Assembly (NCBI RefSeq): GCF_018305005.1
Contig: NZ_JAGQEG010000054.1
Coordinates: 1-39,148, forward strand
DNA length: 39,148 nt
From: Collimonas silvisoli
GTDB taxonomy: Bacteria > Pseudomonadota > Gammaproteobacteria > Burkholderiales > Burkholderiaceae_D
Direction of reading: 5' to 3'
Program-made: the position numbers and the translations under genes
The notes under the pieces: model-generated
What the model was told of the DNA's origin: nothing
Databases searched by the model: none
The model's input: only the letters and a program-made list of their open reading frames with translations
Shown here: positions 15,073 to 22,050 of the stretch, piece by piece
Position numbering within the stretch: the first letter of the stretch is position 1
Layout: each line of letters starts with the position of its first letter

Positions 15073-15846
15073 ATGTCTCGACATATGCCGCTTGAGTTTG
15101 CCGCCAAAACGGATATTGGTATGGTGCGAGTACAAAACGAAGACACCGTCGTGATCGACGATGTCTTGCGGCTGGCGATCCTGGCCGACGGCATGGGCGG
15201 CTACAACGCCGGCGAAGTCGCCAGCAGCATCGCCACCGTCGCCATCCAGGAAGAAATCGAAAGCCAGCTGCAGGAGTACCGCCGCCTGCAGCAGCCGGAA
15301 GCGGAGCTGCCGGTCCGCCAATGGCTGATGCAAGCGGTGCGCCAAGCCAACAGCACCATCATCAACGCCGCCCGCCGCGAGCCGGAATACCGCGGCATGG
15401 GCACCACCCTGGTGGCGGCCTGGTTCGAGCCGCAAGACTGCGTCAGCATCGCCCATGTCGGCGATTCGCGCGCCTATCGCATCCGCGGCGGCCTGCTGGA
15501 GCCGCTGACGCGAGACCACTCCCTGCTGCAAGAACAGATCGACGCCGGCCTGATCCGCGCCGAAGATGCGCAATTTGCCCTCAACCGCAATATCGTCACG
15601 CGCGCCGTCGGTATCGATTACCAGCTGGTGGTGGAAGTCCATCAGCATGAGGTGCAAGCCGGCGATCTTTACCTGCTGTGCTCCGACGGTTTGTCGGACC
15701 GGATCGGCGATGAAGATATCTTCAACATTATCAGCGACGCCCAGGGCGACCTGACGATGGCATGCACCATGCTTATTAATGCAGCCAATGAGTCTGGCGG
15801 CCAGGATAATGTGTCGGTGATCCTGATTCGGGTGCCGGATAACTAA
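15073..15846 (+). CDS. PP2C-family serine/threonine phosphatase (Stp/PppA-like)
   Basis: This 257-aa bacterial PPM phosphatase uses two metal ions. All signature motifs are present: R19-V-Q-N-E-D24, LADGMGG (D39-G43), GMGTTLVAA, IAHVGDSRAYRI, LTRDHSLLQEQ, LCSDGLSD and GGQDNVSVILI. I chose the ATG at 15073 (MSRHMPLEF); an upstream TTG at 15046 is possible but less likely, and 15085 is an in-frame alternative. No good ribosome site is seen for any. The next gene on the same strand encodes an FHA-domain protein that would bind phosphothreonine, so the pair suggests Ser/Thr phosphorylation signalling. No kinase gene is in the window. The gene lies between sucD and the pilin locus. Confidence 0.93.
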   Translation: MSRHMPLEFAAKTDIGMVRVQNEDTVVIDDVLRLAILADGMGGYNAGEVASSIATVAIQEEIESQLQEYRRLQQPEAELPVRQWLMQAVRQANSTIINAARREPEYRGMGTTLVAAWFEPQDCVSIAHVGDSRAYRIRGGLLEPLTRDHSLLQEQIDAGLIRAEDAQFALNRNIVTRAVGIDYQLVVEVHQHEVQAGDLYLLCSDGLSDRIGDEDIFNIISDAQGDLTMACTMLINAANESGGQDNVSVILIRVPDN

Positions 15847-16082
15847 TAAGCCCGGTTGCCAAATTGCCGTTCGAGACTGACGGCAAGCGCAATCAGCGAA
15901 CTCGCAATATAAATCCCGAAATTTGAGTATCATTGCCCCGAAACAATATTAGACTGGGGGTTTGTTGAAGTATGAAAAACCGGATGTTTGAGCAACGCCA
16001 ACACCAATAGCTACGGATATGGCCAGATCCGCAGCATGGTTTTAAATTAACTTACAGATAGCGTTTCCCAAGAGAGATAGGA

Positions 16083-16685
16083 ATGGCGAAGATCATCCTG
16101 ACCAAAGGCGGCACCGTGATACAAGAGATGACGCTCACCAAAGAGCGCACCACCATCGGCCGCCGCGCCCACAATGACATGGTCATTGACAACCTCGCCA
16201 TCAGCGGCGAGCACGCGGTCATTATCACTATCTATAACGATTCGTTTCTGGAAGACCTCAACAGCACCAACGGCACCCAGGTCAACGGCCATCCGGTCAC
16301 CAAGCATTTTTTGCAGCATAACGATGTGATCCAGATGGCAAGGTACAAGCTGCTGTATCAGGTCGATACGGATGAAGAAATCAAGGATAACCGGCCCAAG
16401 ATGTTCCCGGTGCCGCGGCCGGACGCCACCATCACGGTACTGGACGGTCCTAGCGCCGGTAAGGAAATGCTGCTGACTAAAGTCTTGACTACTATTGGTC
16501 GTCCCGGAATCCAGGTCGCGATAGTTACGCGACGGCCGCATGGTTACGAGCTGACACATGTCGAAGGGCAGACTTATACGCGGGTCAATGACACGCCTTT
16601 GAGTGCGGGGGCCAGGGCGCTCAAGGATGAGGATGTGATTGATATTGCGGGGACTTTGATGCGATTTTCCTGGAAATCTGCATAG
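16083..16685 (+). CDS. FHA-domain protein, tandem FHA with degenerate second copy
   Basis: This 200-aa cytoplasmic protein has two FHA-like units. The first (about 3-93) is intact: IGRR at 25-28, SGEHAVI with S41 and H44, and DLNSTNGTQVNG with N63-G64, the standard phosphothreonine-binding set. The second (about 115-196) keeps TTIGRPG and the closing strand DEDVIDIAGTLMRF, but lacks the SxxH and STNG signatures, so it probably no longer reads phosphothreonine. A proline-containing linker (RPKMFPVPRP) joins them. AGATAGGA precedes the ATG. It follows the PP2C gene after 236 bases with no obvious terminator. The function is probably as a reader in Ser/Thr kinase signalling; the partner is unknown. 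Confidence 0.9.
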   Translation: MAKIILTKGGTVIQEMTLTKERTTIGRRAHNDMVIDNLAISGEHAVIITIYNDSFLEDLNSTNGTQVNGHPVTKHFLQHNDVIQMARYKLLYQVDTDEEIKDNRPKMFPVPRPDATITVLDGPSAGKEMLLTKVLTTIGRPGIQVAIVTRRPHGYELTHVEGQTYTRVNDTPLSAGARALKDEDVIDIAGTLMRFSWKSA

Positions 16686-16752
16686 ACCGCCGCACAATCG
16701 TTGCACAACACATTTTCTCATCATATAAAAAAGCACCGTCATTCAATCGCGC

Positions 16753-16819
16753 CGTCATTCCCGCGAACGCGGGAATCCATGTTGACCTTAAAATAGATCC
16801 CCGCGTTCGTGGGGATGGC
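16753..16819. repeat. Paired dRS3-like hairpin element, copy D (FHA-pilA gap)
   Basis: The left arm (16754-16780) is canonical, with ATTCCC-GCGAACGC-GGGAAT. The right arm (16793-16819) has drifted to ATCCCC-GCGTTCGT-GGGGAT, with a paired change that preserves most of the stem. The spacer is 12 bp. Translating the reverse strand gives WIPAFAGMT, a peptide seen in many spurious annotations. Confidence 0.88.
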
Positions 16820-17151
16820 ACAGCTGCTTGCATCAAATGAATTTTATCGGACTACTAAGTCACGATAAATACCTGTTGCCCATATCGCAACGAAATTACT
16901 CTGTGATATGGCGTCATCTCGGAATTTAAGCTGAACGCCTGTTTCATTTGCCCTAGTAATCGATGAAACTAGGACACGTCTTGCCACATTTCATACGCTG
17001 GCGGTCACACGTGCGTCAGGTGTAGGATTAAGTCATCAACGACGAATAATCTTAGTTTCTTTGTGACAAACTTTGTCAGCGCAGCATCAAAAATCTGCCA
17101 AATTTCCTCACTTTCCCCATCGTGGATCTTTCAAAACCGGAGATTTTCCAC
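16820..17151. other. AT-rich pilA upstream region
   Basis: No coding sequence is seen in this stretch. It is AT-rich and leads to the sigma-54 promoter at 17152. The only clear structured site is the palindrome at 17064-17078. The length and composition fit an upstream activating region where a DNA-bending protein and an enhancer-binding activator would act. Confidence 0.5.
17064..17078. promoter_or_regulatory. Palindrome TGACAAACTTTGTCA, candidate PilR enhancer site
   Basis: This is a perfect dyad with 7-bp arms around one C, centred about 105 bases upstream of the expected pilA transcription start. TGTC-type half-sites are reported for PilR in Pseudomonas. The distance suits an enhancer for a sigma-54 promoter. 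Assignment to PilR is inferred. Confidence 0.5.
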
Positions 17152-17167
17152 TGGCACAGACATTGCT
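17152..17167 (+). promoter_or_regulatory. Sigma-54 promoter of pilA
   Basis: TGGCAC-N5-TTGCT is a perfect -24/-12 element with GG and GC twelve bases apart. Transcription should start near 17178, giving a leader of about 37 bases before the pilA ATG. Confidence 0.9.
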
Positions 17168-17214
17168 GTATATCCCGTGTAGTGAAGCCCCCTTTTTATT
17201 AACCGGAGAAACAA

Positions 17215-17697
17215 ATGAAATCGATGAAAATGATTAAACGCGCACAGCGCGGTTTTACCCTGATCGAATTGATGATCGTTGTGGCGATCATTGGTATTTT
17301 GGCCGCGGTCGCGTTGCCTGCTTATCAGGACTATCTGGTACGTTCGCGTGTCTCAGAAGCAGTCGTGGCTGCTGATGCTGCAAAAATAACGGTTGCCGAT
17401 AATGCTGCTAACGGACTTCCCTTTGGAAATGGTTTGAATGCTGGTATAGCGACACAGAACATTGCAACCCCTGTAGCGATTGATGGCACAACCGGCGCAA
17501 TTAGCGTTGTCACTACGGCGAAGGCGGGCAATTTCACGCTTAACGTGACGCCAGGTGACGGCAAGCTAGCAACCGCTCTTGTGGCTGGCACCCCACCAGC
17601 TAATCAACTTGTGTGGGCTTGCTGGGTAAGCTCGGCGAATGTCTATAAATATGTTCCAGCCAATTGCCGTCAAACTGCTGCTACTGCTTTGCTATAA
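17215..17697 (+). CDS. pilA: Type IVa major pilin
   Basis: This 160-aa prepilin is the main subunit of type IV pili for twitching, adhesion and DNA uptake. A 13-residue positively charged leader ends in RG, with prepilin-peptidase cleavage before F14. [20 protein letters not shown] forms the hydrophobic helix with the essential E5 of the mature protein. The globular part is alanine-, threonine- and glycine-rich. Two cysteines near the end (VWACWV and YVPANCR) form the expected disulphide D-region. A methionine at residue 4 is an alternative start, but CGGAGA is well placed for the first ATG. Control is by the sigma-54 promoter at 17152, implying PilS/PilR. tfpZ follows, separated by a terminator. 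Confidence 0.97.
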   Translation: MKSMKMIKRAQRGFTLIELMIVVAIIGILAAVALPAYQDYLVRSRVSEAVVAADAAKITVADNAANGLPFGNGLNAGIATQNIATPVAIDGTTGAISVVTTAKAGNFTLNVTPGDGKLATALVAGTPPANQLVWACWVSSANVYKYVPANCRQTAATALL

Positions 17698-17787
17698 GTC
17701 TTCAAATCAATGGGGGTCAGACTCGTTTGATATTTTAGTCAAATGGGTCAGCTTGGACTGGTCCGCCGACTTCAGTGTTTGATTCAA

Positions 17788-17812
17788 AACGCCCGCTTTG
17801 CGGGCGTTTTTT
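17788..17812 (+). terminator. Terminator between pilA and tfpZ
   Basis: AACGCCCGC-TTT-GCGGGCGTT is followed by further T residues, 91 bases after the pilA stop and 23 bases before the tfpZ start. It probably lets most transcripts end after pilA while some read through, giving high pilin and low accessory protein. Confidence 0.88.
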
Positions 17813-17834
17813 CGCTTCTTTGTTCAGGTACTTC

Positions 17835-18590
17835 ATGAAAATAAACCGTTTTCAGGCTTTTGGCTTTCATTTGCTGGGTTCTGTGGTCGTGGCGCTTTTT
17901 TCTTCTGCGCTCGTTTTTCTGGTCTGGTATCGTTGGCCATTGCCGGTCGCCACCGGCGTGACGGAAATCTTCATTTTATTGCTGGCGGTGGATGTCGTGA
18001 TCGGGCCTTGCATTACGCTGATTGTATTCAACACGGCAAAAAAAGAATTGAAGCGCGATCTGGCGATGATTTTATTGCTGCAAATCTGTGCTTTTCTGTA
18101 CGGGTTGCATGCCGTATTTGGCGCGCGGCCAGTCTATCTGGTCTTCAATGCCGACCGGTTTGATCTGGTCTACGCCAATGATCTGAGTGAGGAAAAACTG
18201 CGCAAGGTTATTGATCCCCAGTTTCGGTCTGTGCCTTTGCTCGGCACGGAGGTGATTGCCGCCCGTGCGCCTGATTCTGGAAAAGAACGCAATGATATTT
18301 TGTTCAGTGCGGTGGCAGGCGGCGATGACTTGCCCCAACTGCCGCAATATTATGTCCGTTATGCCCAATTGAAGGGCGACGTGCAAAAACACATTCATCC
18401 ATTGCAAGAACTCAAGTCCTTCAACTACGAACAAACGGCTGCGATTGACGCACTGGGCAGCAAGTATGCGTCAATCCAAGACGGCATCGGCTTTGTGCCG
18501 TTGCGAGGAAAGGCCAAGGATTTGACCGTGATTGTGCGGCGCGATTCCGTCGAAGTTTTGGAAGTGAAAGACTTGAGGCCGTGGAACTAG
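17835..18590 (+). CDS. tfpZ: TfpX/TfpZ-family type IV pilin accessory protein
   Basis: This 251-aa inner-membrane protein belongs to the family encoded next to particular pilin alleles, and is thought to help stability or assembly of its cognate pilin. Three hydrophobic segments occur: about 10-31 (LLGSVVVALFSSALVFLVWY), 38-60 (VTEIFILLLAVDVVIGPCIT) and 75-95. The family signatures are VDVVIGPCITLIVFNTAKK, YGLHAVFGARPVYLVFNADRFDLVYA and the later LPQYYVRY. The rest is a soluble, probably periplasmic, domain. I start at the ATG of MKINRFQAFG; an upstream in-frame start would lie inside the pilA terminator. AGG precedes it at fair spacing. Its presence marks the pilin as a modified or divergent allele type of the P. 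aeruginosa group V kind. Confidence 0.88.
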   Translation: MKINRFQAFGFHLLGSVVVALFSSALVFLVWYRWPLPVATGVTEIFILLLAVDVVIGPCITLIVFNTAKKELKRDLAMILLLQICAFLYGLHAVFGARPVYLVFNADRFDLVYANDLSEEKLRKVIDPQFRSVPLLGTEVIAARAPDSGKERNDILFSAVAGGDDLPQLPQYYVRYAQLKGDVQKHIHPLQELKSFNYEQTAAIDALGSKYASIQDGIGFVPLRGKAKDLTVIVRRDSVEVLEVKDLRPWN

Positions 18591-18829
18591 GCTGCCTGGC
18601 TGCGGCTAGTCCTGCATATAAGCGGCATGGAATTGCAGATGCAGGGGAGTGCCTGCTGATGAATGGCGTACAACGTAAAAAAATCCGTGACCATCATCAT
18701 GCCGCAATGAAGCTATATCGTGGCCCTGTCTACGTTTAGCCTCCTACAAGGGTGGTTGGTGGTGACTACCAGAAGCTCACTCGTGAGCAGTGCGACCAGG
18801 GCGTAATATCGCTGGTGCATGCCTGTAAC
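18591..18829. other. Gap after tfpZ, no recognised gene
   Basis: No open frame of note and no repeat from the families above is present. The stretch joins the end of tfpZ to the broken integrase and may be decayed mobile DNA, but nothing in it can be matched. Confidence 0.4.
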
Positions 18830-19087
18830 CTATCCGTTGGGTCCTCGCTTTGATGGAGTGACCTTCAGCATGTAGCGCTCAAGCACATCGGTGAGCAGCC
18901 AATCCTTGGACTGATTAGAGGAGAGATGTGTCCCCTTATCCATTGAGGATTCGATACTTCTGACCCACATCTGGGCTTCTGCTTTGGTGGCAAATGAATT
19001 TACTTCTTCGGGAAACCCTTGACGCCGTACTCGGGCCTGCCATACGCCTTCCAATTGGGACAAGAACGGATTTTTAGCTAAAAAATG
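18830..19087 (-). pseudogene. Tyrosine-recombinase (phage integrase) N-terminal remnant
   Basis: The minus strand encodes GVWQARVRRQGFPEEV, then SFATKAEAQMWVRSIESSMD, then a SAM-like segment LLTDVLERYMLKVTPSKRG before a stop. This is the arm-type DNA-binding region and the start of the core-binding domain of phage integrases. The frame runs back to a stop at 19088 with no ATG, only a TTG at 19063. The whole catalytic domain (R...HxxR...Y) is absent. The gene is therefore broken at both ends. It sits between the pilin locus and moaC and suggests a past integration event; no att repeats were found. Confidence 0.75.
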
Positions 19088-19177
19088 CTACCGGAAATCG
19101 GCAATGCATTGGACTAGCAGAAACGCTCACAAGAGATTGGTTGAAGAAATATTACTCATAAAAATCAATCGCTTACC

Positions 19178-19675
19178 TCACTCTGCTATCCAATCCCCCG
19201 ACTTGCCGCCATGCTTTTCCATCACCCGCACATCGGTAATCACCATCCCCCGGTCCACCGCCTTACACATGTCATAGATAGTCAGCAACCCAATCTGGAC
19301 CGCAGTCAACGCTTCCATCTCCACCCCAGTCTTGCCCACCGTTTCCGCCTGCGCATTGCAGGTAATGTTGGCGCCGGCTTCATCAATGCTAAAGTCGACA
19401 GTAACCCGCGTCAGCGCCAGCGGATGGCATAACGGGATCAGGTCGCTGGTGCGCTTGGTGGCCATGATGGCGGCGATGCGGGCGATGCCCAGCACGTCGC
19501 CTTTTTTTGCGGTGCCGGACTGGATCAGCGCCAGCGTCCCAGGTTTCATGCGGATGCGGCCGCTAGCAACGGCGATGCGATGGGTGTCGTTTTTGTTGCC
19601 GACATCGACCATGTGGGCTTGGCCGGAAGGGTCAAAATGGGTCAGTTTGGCGGGCGAAGGGGTTTTGTCGGTCAT
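19178..19675 (-). CDS. moaC: Cyclic pyranopterin monophosphate synthase MoaC
   Basis: This 165-aa enzyme acts with MoaA in the first stage of molybdenum cofactor synthesis, making cyclic pyranopterin monophosphate from the 3',8-cyclo-GTP intermediate. Conserved stretches are [35 protein letters not shown] (77-91), [11 protein letters not shown] and the active-site region [11 protein letters not shown] with D135 and K138. I start at the ATG of [10 protein letters not shown] (19675). A longer open frame reaches 19780 but only translates repeat copy E (WIPAFAGTT), which cannot be a genuine N-terminus. The gene is alone here, divergent from bepA. Confidence 0.96.
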   Translation of the reverse strand: MTDKTPSPAKLTHFDPSGQAHMVDVGNKNDTHRIAVASGRIRMKPGTLALIQSGTAKKGDVLGIARIAAIMATKRTSDLIPLCHPLALTRVTVDFSIDEAGANITCNAQAETVGKTGVEMEALTAVQIGLLTIYDMCKAVDRGMVITDVRVMEKHGGKSGDWIAE

Positions 19676-19708
19676 GGTGGTATTTTCTGTAGATGCTGCA
19701 ATTAGCTG

Positions 19709-19776
19709 CGTCGTCCCCGCGAAAGCGGGTATCCATTTTAAGTTCGACTTGGATTCCCGCTTTCGCGGGAATGACG
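19709..19776. repeat. Paired dRS3-like hairpin element, copy E (moaC-bepA gap)
   Basis: The left arm (19710-19736) has core GCGAAAGC and the right arm (19749-19775) has GCTTTCGC, which are exact reverse complements of each other yet differ from the GCGAACGC/GCGTTCGC pair of the other copies. The spacer is 12 bp. This shared change in both arms shows that they evolve together. Confidence 0.92.
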
Positions 19777-19854
19777 CCAATTTTTGAATTACTTATGTGG
19801 ACTTACTTAATATTAGTATCATAGCATCGTGATTTTGACACTATCCAGCGCTCA

Positions 19855-21360
19855 ATGAATCGACCTCTGCCATCCCCGCGACGATTGCTACTTGCCGCGC
19901 TCATCAGCGCCTGCTGCGGTTTGCCGATAACGTCTGCAGTCGCGGCACAAAACCTGCCAACCCTGGGCGATACCTCGCGTGAATCGCTGTCGCCGCTGAT
20001 GGAGCGCAAGCTGGGTGAAGAAGTCATGCACGATATCCGGCGCGATCCCGATTATATGAACGATGCACCGCTGCTGGAGTATCTGAACAACTTCGGCTGG
20101 ACGCTGGTTGCCGCCCGGCCCGAAGTGCGCGGCGAAGCGGGCTTCGATTTTTTCTTCTTTGCGGTGCGTGATCCGGTCTTGAATGCGTTTGCCTTGCCCG
20201 GCGGTTTTATCGGCGTGCATTCCGGCCTGCTGTTGGCGGCGCAAAGCGAATCGGAACTGGCTTCGGTGCTGGCGCATGAAATCGGCCATGTGGCGCAACG
20301 GCATATCGCGCGCATGGTGGGCAGCCAGAAGCAGGATTCGATGATTGCCTTGGCCGCCATGCTGCTGGGGGCGCTGACCATGCGCGGCAGCGGCGACGCC
20401 GGCGCGGCGGTGATGATGGGCGGCACCGGGCTGGCGATGCAAAGGCAGTTGAATTTCAGCCGCGACGCCGAGCGCGAGGCGGATCGCATCGGGCTGTCGA
20501 TTCTGGATGCGGGCGGTTTTGACACCAGCGGCATGGTGGCTTTTTTTGGGCGCATGCAAACCGCTTCCCGCAACTATTCGGATGTCGTCCCGCCGTATCT
20601 GCTGACGCATCCGCTGACCACCGAGCGGATTGCCGACATCGAGGCGCGCATCCGCGAGCAGCGCTACCGGCAGCGTGCGGATAGCCTGGATTTCCAGTTG
20701 ATACGCGCTCGTGTGCGGGTGCTGCAGGATGACACCGAGCAGGGCCGGCGCGACGCTCAGTTCGTTTTCGATGCGCAGTTGCAGCAAAATACCAAGCAGC
20801 AAATCGTTGCCGCTAAATATGGCATGGCTTTTCTGGCGTTCAAGCAGGGGGCCTATGACAAGGCGGAGGATTTACTGCAACAGGCGGTGGCGGCGGCGTC
20901 GCCGGCAAAACAGAGTCTGGTGCTGACCGATCTAGGGGTAGAGATCATGCTGGCTACCAATCGCGAGGGCGATGCTTTGAAGCTGGTGCAGCAGGCGCAG
21001 ATTCAATATCCCTTGTCGCGTGGATTGGCGCATCAGTATGCTCGGGTGCTGATTGCCGCCAAGCGTCTGGATGAAGCTACCAAGTATCTGCGCGAGCAAG
21101 CGCAGTTGTATCGCCAGGATGCCGATGTGCAGGATTTACTGGCCAAGGCGTATTCGGCGCAGGGCAAGCGGGCCTTGCAGCATATGGCTTTGGCGGAATC
21201 TTATGTGTTGACTGGGAGTGTGCCGGCAGCATTGGATCAATTGCGGATTGCGCGTGACTCGGCGGATGCCGGGTTTTATGATCAGTCTATGATTGATGCG
21301 CGGGAGCGGGAGTTGCAGGAGCGGTGGAAGGAGGAGTTGAAGGCGTCTAAGGAGCGGTGA
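19855..21360 (+). CDS. bepA: M48 metalloprotease with TPR domain, BepA-like
   Basis: This 501-aa periplasmic protease/chaperone of outer-membrane protein (LptD/BAM) quality control is known from E. coli BepA (YfgC). Zinc ligands are H141 and H145 of HEIGH and E208 in SRDAEREADRIG. A signal peptide precedes AVAAQN near residue 31; an internal LISAC also resembles a lipobox, so lipid anchoring at C20 is possible. From about 290 onwards the sequence is helical repeat (TPR): FLAFKQGAYDKAEDLLQQAV, LVQQAQIQYPLSRGLAHQYA, LAKAYSAQGKRALQHMALAE. Length and order match the family. The ribosome site is weak. A REP-like palindrome follows directly. Confidence 0.93.
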   Translation: MNRPLPSPRRLLLAALISACCGLPITSAVAAQNLPTLGDTSRESLSPLMERKLGEEVMHDIRRDPDYMNDAPLLEYLNNFGWTLVAARPEVRGEAGFDFFFFAVRDPVLNAFALPGGFIGVHSGLLLAAQSESELASVLAHEIGHVAQRHIARMVGSQKQDSMIALAAMLLGALTMRGSGDAGAAVMMGGTGLAMQRQLNFSRDAEREADRIGLSILDAGGFDTSGMVAFFGRMQTASRNYSDVVPPYLLTHPLTTERIADIEARIREQRYRQRADSLDFQLIRARVRVLQDDTEQGRRDAQFVFDAQLQQNTKQQIVAAKYGMAFLAFKQGAYDKAEDLLQQAVAAASPAKQSLVLTDLGVEIMLATNREGDALKLVQQAQIQYPLSRGLAHQYARVLIAAKRLDEATKYLREQAQLYRQDADVQDLLAKAYSAQGKRALQHMALAESYVLTGSVPAALDQLRIARDSADAGFYDQSMIDARERELQERWKEELKASKER

Positions 21361-21385
21361 CGTAGACGTTTTTACTCTGTGGTCC

Positions 21386-21454
21386 GTTAAGTGGGGTCAG
21401 GGTAATTTTACGACGGTGAAACGTGTCGTAAAAAAAACTCTGACCCCACTTAAC
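21386..21454. repeat. REP-like palindrome, GGGGTCAGA type, copy 2
   Basis: This is a 69-bp inverted repeat with outer arms GTTAAGTGGGGTCAG and CTGACCCCACTTAAC (perfect) and inner TTTTACGAC/GTCGTAAAA. It lies between the convergent ends of bepA and the gene at 21454-22050 and may double as a bidirectional terminator. Copy 1 is at 208-274. Confidence 0.88.
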
Positions 21455-22050
21455 TAGGCTGGACGGGGTTTTTGCACAAAACCGAAATGCGCTGCGATGT
21501 CTTCTGTGGCGATATGCGCGACAGTTAATGTTGTTCCGGCTTTCTGCCATGTCAGGATTTGATGCTCCGATGGATTCGTCATCCATTCGAGCAGGGCTTC
21601 ATCGCTGACGCCTTCTCCATCCATGCGCAAATCGGCGAGGCATTGCGCCAGATCGCGGTCATCTATTGCTGCAACTTGATTCTGAGCGACTAGCAGCAGC
21701 CGGCCTTGTTCGGTCAGCATGACGGCTTCGGTTGCCGCCATTGCTTCGCCGGTTTGCAAGACAAAACCCCGAGCCGGATCGGTATGGGCGATATAAGGCG
21801 TCAGCTCCAGATCGACATACACCCGTTGCGGGCCGTTCTGGAAGTACCAGCAGCCGTGCTCATCCACGCTGTAGTTGCGGTTGATGAAGCCAGCCAGCGC
21901 CGTGTGCATGATCTTGTCGCCCGGCAGGTTCTGGCGCTGCGCCGTTTCATCGCGCATGCGCCAGGCGCCGCGCGCATCCAATCCCAGCCAGCCGTAGCAG
22001 TGGGGAACGTCGGGCCATTTCAGCATGGCTTGGGCGACGACTTGATCCAT
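21454..22050 (-). CDS. Conserved hypothetical protein (no family assigned)
   Basis: This 198-aa soluble protein is of a type I recognise as common next to yheT-like hydrolases in Burkholderiales, without known function. It has MLKWPDVPHCYGWLGLDARGAWRMRDE at the start, then NRNYSVDEHGCWYFQNGPQRVYVDLELTPYIAHTDP in the middle. No signal peptide, transmembrane segment or catalytic motif is visible. The ATG follows the TAA of the upstream hydrolase gene with no gap, so translation is coupled. The stop codon lies at the end of REP-like copy 2. It appears to be the last gene of a three-gene minus-strand unit (23475-21454). Confidence 0.8.
   Translation of the reverse strand: MDQVVAQAMLKWPDVPHCYGWLGLDARGAWRMRDETAQRQNLPGDKIMHTALAGFINRNYSVDEHGCWYFQNGPQRVYVDLELTPYIAHTDPARGFVLQTGEAMAATEAVMLTEQGRLLLVAQNQVAAIDDRDLAQCLADLRMDGEGVSDEALLEWMTNPSEHQILTWQKAGTTLTVAHIATEDIAAHFGFVQKPRPA

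Noticed and set aside
16621-16836. 71-aa minus-strand frame containing WIPAFAGMT
   Set aside because: It is a translation of repeat copy D and of the end of the FHA gene on the wrong strand.
18591-19087. Intact prophage or integrative element at the integrase remnant
   Set aside because: Only the N-terminal third of an integrase is present, with no catalytic domain, no att repeats and no phage genes nearby.
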